Origin: Phycisphaerales bacterium
GTDB taxonomy: Bacteria; Planctomycetota; Phycisphaerae; UBA1845; Fen-1342
Assembly (NCBI GenBank): GCA_022839625.1
Contig: JALHJL010000001.1
Span: 62,001-126,000 of the forward strand
Length of the DNA stretch: 64,000 nucleotides
Direction of reading: 5' to 3'
Below the pieces are notes generated by a model. That model searched no databases. It was not told where the DNA came from and saw only the letters and a program-made list of their open reading frames with translations. This document shows positions 35,026-43,028 of this stretch, one piece after another. How positions within the stretch are numbered: position 1 is the first letter of the stretch; each line of letters begins with the position of its first letter. The translations under genes were made by a program, and so were the position numbers.

Positions 35026-36594
35026 TTGGCCGGGCTTGATGAAGCCACGATGATCGCGCTCGGCACTACGCCGATCGCCGGCGACGCGCCCTGCGGGGTG
35101 GACGTTGCCGACGACGAGGACTACCTGCGTCTCGAAGCCGAAGTCGTAAAGCTCGATCGCATCGATCTGGGGGACCCTGATTGGTATGCGATTGAAGACG
35201 CCAGTCTGAACATTCTGCGCGGCAAGTCCAAGGACGTGCTCGTGGCCTGCGCGCTGGGGTACGCGCTGTTCAAAAAGCACCGCTACGCGGGTCTGGCGGC
35301 AACGCTGGGGATGCTCACCGAATTGACGCGCAATTACTGGGAAAACTCGTTCCCCCAGCGTCCTCGGCGGCGCAAGGCGCAGATCGAGGCCCTGGCCGAG
35401 CGCCTGGTGGAGGGCGGGTGGTTCCGCGACGCCCCGCCGAAGCCGGACGAGTTCGACGCGCTGGATCTCTGCGTCGCCCGGATCGCCGAGCTTCAAACGG
35501 CACTGACGGAGAAGATGCCCGACGACCCGCCGGACTTCGGGAAGTTCGTCCGCAAGATCAAGGAACTTGCGGCCTCGCGGCCCAAGCCGGCGGCGGCGGC
35601 CCCCGCGGCGGCTGGGCGCGAGCCGACGGCGGTCGCCGCAGCTCCGGCTGCCGGCGGGTTCGCGGCCGGGGAGGTGCAGGACGTCTCGGGGGCGCTGAAC
35701 GCGGTGTTGAACGCGGCGGCGTACTTGCGGAAGGTGGATGCCGCGGACCCACTGGGATACGCCCTAGTACGGCTCGTGAAATGGGCCCGCATCGAGCTTC
35801 CAACGACCGACGAGGCCCAGCATCGCATCGAGCCGCCGGAGAAGTCGCTCGTCGAAGCGCTGGCGTTTCAGTTCGGCAACGGGGTCTGGGAGCATCTGCA
35901 CACGAATGCGGAGGCGGCGTTCCGCTCGAACGATCCGCTGTGGTTGGACTTGCAGCGGTACGTGTGCGCGGCGATGCAGAATCTGGGGTCGAAGTTTGAC
36001 AAGGCGCGCGCCGCCATCATAGACCTTACGGGTGCGCTCGTGCGTCGGCTAGGCAGTGGGCTGTATGGCTTGACGTTCCGCGACGGCATGCCGCTGTGCA
36101 GCGGCGAGACACGGATGTGGCTGGAGAGCGAAGTTCTCGCAGCGCAGGGCGGGGGCCAGGGACGGGGCGGAGCGGGCGCCGCGGACGGCCGGCTGACGGA
36201 GGCGTCGCAGACGGCCCGCAAGCTGGCCGCGGCAGGCAAGCTGTCCGAGGCGATCAAGGCTTTGCAGGAAGGGCTTGGCGCGTGCGCGCAACGGCGTGAC
36301 CGGCTGCTGTGGCGGCTGCAAATCGCGCAAGTCTGTTTCGACATGAAGCGGCTGCAACTGGCCGCACCGTTACTCGAGGAGTGCTACGAGGAAATCCGGC
36401 ACTTCCACATCGACGAGTGGGAGCCCACTCTGGCGGTGGAAGTCGCACAGACGTTATACCAGTGCCGCAAGGCGCTGGCGGCCGTGGAGAAGGAGCCGCC
36501 GGCCGAGGCGCTGGATCGGGTTCGTGAGTCGTTCGCGTGGTTATGCCAGTTAGACCCTCTGGCGGCGCTCGCCGCCGAGCCCGCGGGCAAGTAG
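35026..36594 (+). CDS. tssA: Type VI protein TssA (ImpA N-terminal family)
   Basis: This is 522 residues. The ImpA-type N-terminal domain spans about 10-165 (PCGVDVADDEDYLRLE, DWYAIEDASLNIL, LATLGMLTELTRNYWENSFP). An Ala/Pro linker (about 188-225) and a helical C-terminal region with VasJ-like character follow. TssA starts baseplate or tail assembly or caps the growing sheath, depending on its C-terminal type. The start is a TTG at 35026 with GGAG six bases upstream. The next ATG, nine codons in, has no ribosome site and would cut the conserved N-terminus. It leads the tssA-tssB-tssC block. Confidence 0.92.
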   Translation: MAGLDEATMIALGTTPIAGDAPCGVDVADDEDYLRLEAEVVKLDRIDLGDPDWYAIEDASLNILRGKSKDVLVACALGYALFKKHRYAGLAATLGMLTELTRNYWENSFPQRPRRRKAQIEALAERLVEGGWFRDAPPKPDEFDALDLCVARIAELQTALTEKMPDDPPDFGKFVRKIKELAASRPKPAAAAPAAAGREPTAVAAAPAAGGFAAGEVQDVSGALNAVLNAAAYLRKVDAADPLGYALVRLVKWARIELPTTDEAQHRIEPPEKSLVEALAFQFGNGVWEHLHTNAEAAFRSNDPLWLDLQRYVCAAMQNLGSKFDKARAAIIDLTGALVRRLGSGLYGLTFRDGMPLCSGETRMWLESEVLAAQGGGQGRGGAGAADGRLTEASQTARKLAAAGKLSEAIKALQEGLGACAQRRDRLLWRLQIAQVCFDMKRLQLAAPLLEECYEEIRHFHIDEWEPTLAVEVAQTLYQCRKALAAVEKEPPAEALDRVRESFAWLCQLDPLAALAAEPAGK

Positions 36595-36628
36595 AGGGCG
36601 GCGGCGTCAACGCAAATGGAGGCAGGTC

Positions 36629-37132
36629 ATGGCCAAAGGACCGTCAAAGGCACGTGAGTCACGGGTCAATATTGTCATTTCGGACAAGCTGAAAGGCGGC
36701 GCCGAGCCCGAGCTGCCGTTTCGCATGCTGGTGATGGGGGATTACACGCTGAAGGACGACAAGCGGGCGATTGAGGACCGGCAGCCGATCGACGTGAACA
36801 AGACGAACTTCGATTCGGTGATGCAGAGCTTCAATCTGGGGCTGGACATGACGGTCAAGGACCGCATCTCGGGCGAGGGCGAGATGCCGGTCTCGCTGAA
36901 GTTCGGCACGCTCAAGGACTTTCGGCCGGAGGCAGTGGCCCGACAGGTCCCGCAGCTCAAGAACCTGCTCGAGTTGCGGGAGGCGCTGAAGGCCCTGCGG
37001 CCCGCGATGGGGGACAAGGCGGCCCAGCAGAAGCTGCTGAATGCCATCAAAGATCCCGAGGTACGGGCGAAGATTCTCGCGATGATCGCGGCCCCCGAGG
37101 GCGGGGCGACGCCCCCGCCCCAGGAGTCATGA
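36629..37132 (+). CDS. tssB: Type VI contractile sheath small subunit TssB
   Basis: This is 167 residues, the normal TssB (VipA/ImpB) length. The family pattern is complete: an early SRVNIVI strand (residues 10-18) that takes part in sheath handshake contacts, RMLVMGDYT (32-40), NFDSVMQSF and FGTLKDFRPEAVARQVPQL. It pairs with TssC to form the sheath around the Hcp tube. GGAGG lies at a normal distance from the ATG. A second TssB-like domain exists in the fusion gene at 55306-57120. Confidence 0.97.
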   Translation: MAKGPSKARESRVNIVISDKLKGGAEPELPFRMLVMGDYTLKDDKRAIEDRQPIDVNKTNFDSVMQSFNLGLDMTVKDRISGEGEMPVSLKFGTLKDFRPEAVARQVPQLKNLLELREALKALRPAMGDKAAQQKLLNAIKDPEVRAKILAMIAAPEGGATPPPQES

Positions 37133-37205
37133 GCGCGAGGCGGACTGGAACCTGGTCTTCCACGCCGATGGGCGTGGCTCACCGACGATAGGAGCGAAGA
37201 CGAAC

Positions 37206-38687
37206 ATGGCAGAGCAACCACAAGCAGCCGCCGGCGCCGCCGCGGTGGACACTTCGACGGTGGATTCCCTGATCGACCAGTTGGATCTCGATCACGCGTA
37301 CATCGACCTGTACCGCAAGGGCATCGCCGGGCTGGTTCAGAAGGCCTCGGGTCTGGACCTCAACAAGGTGACGCTGAACAAGCAGGTCGTCGACGATTTC
37401 ATCTCCGAGATCGACCAGCAGATCAGCGCCCAGGTCAACGAGGTGCTGCACCACGAGCAGTTTCAGAAGCTCGAATCGGCCTGGCGCAGCCTCTGGTACC
37501 TGGTCAACAACACGGAGTTTCGCCAGAACATCCGCATCGAGGTGTTGAACGCCTCGAAGGAGGACCTGCTGGCGGACTTCCAGGACTGCAAGGACTGGCA
37601 GAAGTCGGGGCTGTTCAAGACGGTGTACCGCGATCAGTACAACACGTTCGGCGGCAACCCGTTCGGGCTGATGGTCTCGAACTACGAGCTGGACTATCGC
37701 GCACCGGACGTCGAGCTGATGAGCGAGATTGCGCGCGTCTCGGCGGTCGCGAAGTGCCCGTTCCTGGGCGGGGCCAGTCCGAAGATGTTCGACAAGAAGA
37801 TGGACGACTTCTCGCATCTGCCGAAGCTGGCCGAGATGTACGAGATCTTCGAGCAGCCGATGTACACGAAGTGGAACGCGTTCCGCGAATCGGACGACGC
37901 CCGCTACGTGGGTCTGGCGATGCCGCGCTTCCTGCTGCGGGCCCCCTACACGGTGGCCAACCAGGACGTGAAGGACTTCGTGTTCGAGGAGGACGTGCGC
38001 AAGGAGACGCACGATCGCTACCTGTGGGGCAACGCCGCCTTCGCGCTGGCCGGCCGCATGACGGAGAGCTTCGCGCGGTACGGCTGGTACAACGCGATCG
38101 TGGGGCCGACCAGCGGCGGGACGGTCCCCAACCTGCCGCTGCACCAGTACGAGGCGACCGGCCAGTACCACACGAAGATCCCGACCGAGACGCTCATTTC
38201 TGAAGACATGGACGTGGACCTGTGCAATTTCGGGTTCATCCCGCTGGTCATGCGGAAGGGCAGCGACAACGCGGCGTTCTTCGACGCCCCCTCGGTCAAG
38301 CGGGTCGGGAAGTTCGCGGACACGCCCGAGGGCAAGGAGGACGAGACGCGGGCGCGGCTCGGCATGGCCTTGCCATACCTGATGATCCAGTGCCGCTTGG
38401 CGCATTACCTGAAGGTCATCTGGCGGGAGAACATGGGCCGGGTGATGGATGCGGAGAAGATGGTCGGCGAGATCAACGGCTGGCTCAAGCAGTACTGCCG
38501 GCAAGGCACGCTCGACGACGAGTTGGCGGCCAAGTACCCGCTGAAGGAAGTCCAGGTGACGGCGACCCCAGTGCCGGGCAAGCCGGGCATGTACAAGTCC
38601 GAGATTCAGATGATCCCGCACTTCCGGCTGAAGGGCGTGGAGGTGCAGTTGTCGATGGTCGGTCAGTTTGACCCGCCGCCGCAGTAA
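37206..38687 (+). CDS. tssC: Type VI contractile sheath large subunit TssC
   Basis: This is 493 residues, normal for TssC (VipB/ImpC). Recognisable segments are LESAWRSLWYLVNN, IRIEVLNASKEDL, PFLGGASPKMF, AMPRFLLRAPY, FVFEEDV and LPYLMIQCRLAHYLKVI near the C-terminus. With TssB it forms the contractile sheath that is recycled by TssH. The 73-bp gap after tssB has an AGGAG upstream of the ATG. After the stop come an inverted repeat and a 24-bp perfect palindrome before hcp. Confidence 0.97.
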   Translation: MAEQPQAAAGAAAVDTSTVDSLIDQLDLDHAYIDLYRKGIAGLVQKASGLDLNKVTLNKQVVDDFISEIDQQISAQVNEVLHHEQFQKLESAWRSLWYLVNNTEFRQNIRIEVLNASKEDLLADFQDCKDWQKSGLFKTVYRDQYNTFGGNPFGLMVSNYELDYRAPDVELMSEIARVSAVAKCPFLGGASPKMFDKKMDDFSHLPKLAEMYEIFEQPMYTKWNAFRESDDARYVGLAMPRFLLRAPYTVANQDVKDFVFEEDVRKETHDRYLWGNAAFALAGRMTESFARYGWYNAIVGPTSGGTVPNLPLHQYEATGQYHTKIPTETLISEDMDVDLCNFGFIPLVMRKGSDNAAFFDAPSVKRVGKFADTPEGKEDETRARLGMALPYLMIQCRLAHYLKVIWRENMGRVMDAEKMVGEINGWLKQYCRQGTLDDELAAKYPLKEVQVTATPVPGKPGMYKSEIQMIPHFRLKGVEVQLSMVGQFDPPPQ

Positions 38688-38797
38688 GAGAAGGTGATAA
38701 CGTGAGAGCGTGAAAGCGTGACAAGCTCGATTCGCCCGTCGGCTTCTCCCGCTTTCACCTTCTCACTTTTTCACGCGTCCCGGCCGGCCGGGACGCG
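38688..38797. repeat. Inverted word repeat plus 24-bp perfect palindrome between tssC and hcp
   Basis: The left arm (38690-38722) has words such as GAGAAGGTGATAACGTGAGA, and the right arm (38746-38775) has the complementary CTTTCACCTTCTCAC. It is directly followed by a self-complementary sequence at 38774-38797 whose core is TCCCGGCCGGCCGGGA. It could attenuate transcription between the sheath genes and hcp, which usually needs different expression levels. Confidence 0.8.
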
Positions 38798-38855
38798 CGT
38801 GTGATACGATCGAGTAAGGTTCCTGGGCGATTTGTTTGGGCAAGGAGTGTTTGTC

Positions 38856-39326
38856 ATGCCAACCCCGTGCAATCTGAAGGTCAAAGAGTACCCGGGCTCG
38901 TCGGAGAAGGAGCAGCGGGCCGACACGTCGGACGTGTTCGAGATCGAGCACCACATTCATCAGCCGGTCGATCCCACGACCGGTCAGGCCACGGGCGTGC
39001 GGGTGCACAGCCCGCTGCGCGTGGTCAAGGTGATCGACAAGGCCACGCCCGGCTTCCACAAGGCCCTGTGCACCGGCCAGAACCTCCAGGAAGTGATACT
39101 GAGCTTCTATCGCATTGATCCGGCGACGCGCCAGGAGAAGGAGTACTACCGGATCACGCTGAAGAACGCCCGCATCGTGGACATCCGGCCGTACATGCCG
39201 ATGAGTTTCGTGCCCGCCAACGAATCGTACCGGCACATGGAGCAGGTCAGCTTCGTGTACGAGACGATCGAGTGGAATTGGCTGGTGGACAGCGTCGTCG
39301 AGATGGACGAGTGGCGCAAGCCATAG
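38856..39326 (+). CDS. hcp: Type VI tube protein Hcp (TssD)
   Basis: This is a 156-residue Hcp, the ring-forming tube subunit expelled with the spike. The family framework is visible: an early loop then DVFEIEHHIHQP, HSPLRVVKVIDKATPGFHKAL, EVILSFYRI, YYRITLKNARIVDIRP and a final MEQVSFVYETIEWNW. The ATG at 38856 has AGGAG eight bases upstream; the ATG 24 bases earlier has none. It is set off from its neighbours on both sides by inverted repeats. Confidence 0.96.
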   Translation: MPTPCNLKVKEYPGSSEKEQRADTSDVFEIEHHIHQPVDPTTGQATGVRVHSPLRVVKVIDKATPGFHKALCTGQNLQEVILSFYRIDPATRQEKEYYRITLKNARIVDIRPYMPMSFVPANESYRHMEQVSFVYETIEWNWLVDSVVEMDEWRKP

Positions 39327-39394
39327 GCAGGGCCGGCGCGGCGCACCGGACACGCGGACGGTTGTGGAACGTGCGACCCGTGGCCGGCGGCCGG

Positions 39395-39505
39395 CGGCCG
39401 GCGGCGCGCAGCAACCAGCGGACGGCTGACTGCGGGTAGCGAGCGAACGGCGCACTGCGCCGCCTCGTGGTTCGCTGCTCGCGGTTGGCGGCTTGTTGGT
39501 CGCTG
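39395..39505. repeat. Inverted repeat region between hcp and tssE
   Basis: The left arm (about 39407-39455) holds GCAGCAACCAGCGGACGG and GTAGCGAGCGAACGGCG. The right arm (about 39458-39505) holds their approximate complements (GTTCGCTGCTCGCGG, GTTGGTCGCTGC). The design resembles the elements beside tssK, tssC and vgrG. Confidence 0.65.
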
Positions 39506-39555
39506 CACGCCCCGTGCTGCCCTCTTTCGGCCTGGCGGACCTGGAGGTGTCGGGC

Positions 39556-40014
39556 GTGGGGCGCGAGCAAACGCTCCTGGACCGCATGGCAGCCATGCAC
39601 GCCGAGCCCGGCGCGGGTTCCGCGCGGGCCGGTGCTGCGTCGGGGCGGTACGCGGCGACGGCCGCGGAAGACCTCGAAGGGCTGATGGAATCCATCCGGC
39701 GACACCTGGTGCGGTTGCTGAACGCCCGGCACGGGATGAGCGAAGCAGTGCCGGATTACGGCCTGCCGGCGCTGGCGGACATCATGGCCGGCAGTGCGGA
39801 TTACATCGCGCGCGTGCTGGAGGCGATCCGGACGGCGATCGAGAAGTATGAGCCGCGCCTGCGGCGCGTGCGCGTGACGCACCAGGCAACGGAAGGCAAC
39901 CGCCAGACGCTGGTCTTCCGCATCGACGCGGTCATGGTCGGCCGCAGCGGAGAGCATCGCGTGTGGTACGAGACGGCGCTGGCGCCGACGGGTGAGTTGC
40001 AGGTCTCGGGATAG
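39556..40014 (+). CDS. tssE: Type VI baseplate wedge protein TssE (gp25-like)
   Basis: This is about 152 residues from the GTG at 39556, which has GGAGG eight bases upstream. The open frame extends back to a TTG at 39493, but that stretch overlaps the inverted repeat. The TssE start (QTLLDRM) comes just after the chosen codon. The gp25-like domain (about 45-150) has IRRHLVRLLNARHGMSEAVPDYGLP and IRTAIEKYEPRLRRVRV. It joins TssF and TssG in the baseplate wedge and starts sheath polymerisation. It ends 7 bp before tssF. Confidence 0.92.
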   Translation: MGREQTLLDRMAAMHAEPGAGSARAGAASGRYAATAAEDLEGLMESIRRHLVRLLNARHGMSEAVPDYGLPALADIMAGSADYIARVLEAIRTAIEKYEPRLRRVRVTHQATEGNRQTLVFRIDAVMVGRSGEHRVWYETALAPTGELQVSG

Positions 40015-40021
40015 GCGGCAC

Positions 40022-41833
40022 GTGGGCAACACGTACTACCAGGACGAGTTGCGATACCTGCGGGAGGTCGGGCCGGAATTCGCCCGGTCCAACCCGGAGA
40101 TCGCACGCTATCTGGCGGACGCGGGCTCGGATCCGGACGTCGAGCGGTTGCTGGAGGGCGTCGCGTTCCTGTGCGGGCGCGTCCGCCAGAAGCTGGACGA
40201 CGAGCTGCCCGAGCTGACTGGCAGCCTGATGTCCTTGCTGTGGCCGCACTACCTGCGACCAATTCCCTCGATGACGATCCTCGAGTTCCTGCCCGAGGTG
40301 GAAGGCATGCAGGCCCCGGTCGTGGTGGACGCCGGGGCGGAGTTCGCCAGCCGGCCCGTGGACGGCACCCGCTGCCGGTACCGCGCCGGCTGGCCGACCA
40401 CCTTGCGGCCGTGGCTGCTGCGCGATGTGCGGCTCGACACCACGCCCGGCCGGCCAGCCCGGCTGATCCTCGTGCTGCAAGCGGCGCCCAAGGCCAAGTG
40501 GGAGAATCTGGAACTCGAGAGCGTGCGGCTGCACCTGGCGGGCGACCCGCGCACCGCATTCACGCTGTATTTGCTGCTCGCCGCGCACGTGGACAACGTC
40601 AGTGTCAGCGACGGCGCGCAGGGCCGCGAGCGGCGCGAGGTGACTTTGCCGGGCGAGAACGTGAGTGCGGCGGGGCTGCTGCGCGGCGAGAACGTCGTGC
40701 CCTACCCGGCGCACATCTTCCCCGGCTACGGGCTGATCCAGGACTACTTCACGTTCAAGGAGCGTTTCCTGTTCGTGGACGTGCGGGGCCTCGAGCCGGC
40801 GGTCGCGTCGGTGAAGCCCCGGGACACGCTGGAGGTGACGTTCACCTTTAACCGGCGGCTGGAATCGTATCCGCTCGTGACCGCGGAGAACGTGCGCCTG
40901 CACTGCGTTCCGATCGTCAACCTGTTCGAGCACCACGCGGAGCCGATCCGCCTCAGTCATGACCGCGTGCGCTACCTCGTTCAGCCGTCGCGCACGGGCA
41001 TTGCCGACCGGCGGCACGCGGAGGTCTTCTCGGTGGACCGGGTGCTCGGGCTGGTGCGCGGCGAACACGCGGAGTCCCACGAGTTCAAGCCGTTCTATTC
41101 CTTCGCGCACGTGGCGGGCGATCCGAGCGCAGCGACCTACTACCAGACGCACCTGGAGCCCAGCCTGATGGGGCAGGGCATGCGCTGGGGAACGGAGACG
41201 TACATCTCGTTCGTGGTCGGTGGCGAGGCCAGGACCGTACCCGCGGAAGAGACGATCTCGGTCGACCTCACCTGCACGAACCGGGATTTGCCGAGCGAAC
41301 TGCGGGCCGGCGACATCTGCGAGCCGACCGACCGCTCCCCGTCCGGGACGAGCTTCCGCAACCTGGTGAAGCCCACGGCGACGATCAGTCCGCCGCTGGG
41401 CCCCAGCCTGCACTGGCGCCTGATCTCGCACCTGTCGTTGAACTACGTGTCGCTGACCAACGTGGACCACTTCCGCGAGCTGCTCCGCGTCTATGACTTC
41501 CAGTCGGCGTATGACGCCCAGCGGGCCGTCGTGCACCAGCGCCTGCTGGACGGCATTCTCGCGCTGCGTTCGACGTACCACGAGCGGATGATGCGCGGGG
41601 CGCCGATCCGCGGCGTGCAGGTCGAGCTGGAGGTGAACGAGGATCACTTCGTGGGCGAGGGCGACGCGTACCTTTTCGCCGCGCTCATCGACCGCTTCCT
41701 GGCGGCGTATGTCACGTTGAACGCGTTCAGTCAGTTGCAGACGCGCCTGGTCCGCGCCGGGCAGGTGTACCGCTTCCCGCCCCGCTGGGGCGAGCAATGG
41801 ACGCCGGCGGAAGAACGTCATGACGGCCGTTGA
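40022..41833 (+). CDS. tssF: Type VI baseplate protein TssF
   Basis: This is 603 residues, the usual length for TssF (ImpG/VasA). The start is a GTG at 40022 giving the conserved NTYYQDELRYLREVGPEF start; no in-frame ATG fits. Further family features are DPDVERLLEGVAFLCGRVRQ and LWPHYLRPIPSMTILEF. It forms the wedge with TssE and TssG. The last 14 bp overlap the start of tssG, a strong sign of coupled translation. Confidence 0.95.
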   Translation: MGNTYYQDELRYLREVGPEFARSNPEIARYLADAGSDPDVERLLEGVAFLCGRVRQKLDDELPELTGSLMSLLWPHYLRPIPSMTILEFLPEVEGMQAPVVVDAGAEFASRPVDGTRCRYRAGWPTTLRPWLLRDVRLDTTPGRPARLILVLQAAPKAKWENLELESVRLHLAGDPRTAFTLYLLLAAHVDNVSVSDGAQGRERREVTLPGENVSAAGLLRGENVVPYPAHIFPGYGLIQDYFTFKERFLFVDVRGLEPAVASVKPRDTLEVTFTFNRRLESYPLVTAENVRLHCVPIVNLFEHHAEPIRLSHDRVRYLVQPSRTGIADRRHAEVFSVDRVLGLVRGEHAESHEFKPFYSFAHVAGDPSAATYYQTHLEPSLMGQGMRWGTETYISFVVGGEARTVPAEETISVDLTCTNRDLPSELRAGDICEPTDRSPSGTSFRNLVKPTATISPPLGPSLHWRLISHLSLNYVSLTNVDHFRELLRVYDFQSAYDAQRAVVHQRLLDGILALRSTYHERMMRGAPIRGVQVELEVNEDHFVGEGDAYLFAALIDRFLAAYVTLNAFSQLQTRLVRAGQVYRFPPRWGEQWTPAEERHDGR

Positions 41834-43028
41834 CACGACCAACCCGACTCGTGGCTGCGCTCCCGCGCCGGGCAGGGCGGCCCTGCTGGACCGGCTCGCG
41901 GCGCGCGGCTGGGAGTTTGACTTCTTCCAGGCCGCCTGGCTGCTGGAGCGGCATTGCGGCGGCGAAGTGCCGGTCGGGCAGCGGGGCCCGCGCACGCGCG
42001 AGCGGCTGCGCTTCCGCCCCGATCTTTCGCTGGGCTTTCCCGCGACCGATGTGCGGCGAATCGACCTTCGGCAGCCGCCCGGCGGCGAGGACCCCTACTA
42101 CCTGGTCGAAATCGCGTTTCTGGGGCTCTACGGGGTCTCGACGCCGTTGCCGCTGCACTACGCGATCGACGTATTGCGGGGGGCCCAGGCCTCCCTCCCG
42201 ACTCCCGGCGAGGCGGTCGCGACGGACGCGCCCCCCGGGCACGCCGCGGCAACGACGTCGTCCAGCCCGGTGCGCGATCTTCTCGACATCGTGCACCACC
42301 GTGTGGTTTCCCTGTTCTTCCGGGCGTGGCTGAAGTATCACTACGAGCGGATGTTCGGCGCGCCGCAGCGCGACGTGATCACGGGCTATCTGTGCTTGCT
42401 CAACGGCTGTCCGCCGGGCTTCGATGAGCAGACGCTCGGGGTGTCGCCGATTCGGCTGTTGCGGTACGTCGGCACGCTGACGCAGCGCCCGCGGTCGGCG
42501 ATGACGCTGGCGGGTATGTTGAGTGATTATTGGGGCGATCTGCCCATCGACGTGCGTCAGTTCGTGGGGAAATGGGTCCCCTTGACGGAGGCCGATCAGA
42601 ACCGGCTCGGCGCCGCGAATTGCGGCCTGGGCGTCAATCTGACCATCGGGGAACAAGTCTATGACCTGGCCGGCGCGTTCTCCATCTGCGTCGGGCCCGT
42701 CGATTGGGAGACGTACCTCACGTTCCTGCCCGGCGGTTTCCGCTTCGCGCAGACGCGCGCCCTGACCAGGCTCTACTGCTGCGATCCGCTGGCGTTCACG
42801 ATGCAGATAACGCTGCGGCCCGGGCAGGTGCCCGAGTCGCAGCTCAACAGTACCGGGCAGACCGCCGCGCTGGGCCTGACGAGCTGGGTCCGTACGGCGG
42901 ACCTGGGGGAAACCACGGTCACCTTCGCCGCCAGCGACGAGACCACGGTGCGATTGGGATTGGTGCCGGCGGAGGCCGGCGAGGCGGGCGCCGCGCCCGC
43001 CCGTTCACGAAGCGAGAGGACATTATGA
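41820..43028 (+). CDS. tssG: Type VI baseplate protein TssG
   Basis: This is 402 residues (ImpH/VasB family). Conserved features are FDFFQAAWLLERH (23-35), LRFRPDLSLGFPATDV, FLGLYGVSTPLP and a C-terminal FLPGG motif. TssG bridges two TssF copies in each wedge. It is longer than many homologs because of an Ala/Thr-rich insert near residues 127-155 (TPGEAVATDAPPGHAAATTS). The start overlaps tssF and the stop overlaps the tssH start (ATGA). Confidence 0.94.
   Translation: MTAVDTTNPTRGCAPAPGRAALLDRLAARGWEFDFFQAAWLLERHCGGEVPVGQRGPRTRERLRFRPDLSLGFPATDVRRIDLRQPPGGEDPYYLVEIAFLGLYGVSTPLPLHYAIDVLRGAQASLPTPGEAVATDAPPGHAAATTSSSPVRDLLDIVHHRVVSLFFRAWLKYHYERMFGAPQRDVITGYLCLLNGCPPGFDEQTLGVSPIRLLRYVGTLTQRPRSAMTLAGMLSDYWGDLPIDVRQFVGKWVPLTEADQNRLGAANCGLGVNLTIGEQVYDLAGAFSICVGPVDWETYLTFLPGGFRFAQTRALTRLYCCDPLAFTMQITLRPGQVPESQLNSTGQTAALGLTSWVRTADLGETTVTFAASDETTVRLGLVPAEAGEAGAAPARSRSERTL

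Noticed and set aside
34812..35039. Small gene before tssA
   Set aside because: It overlaps the tssA start, has no ribosome site and no domain; the region is better read as a leader with a possible promoter.
39493..39555. N-terminal extension of TssE from an upstream TTG
   Set aside because: The extension is encoded by the inverted repeat and lacks a ribosome site; the GTG at 39556 has GGAGG and precedes the conserved start.
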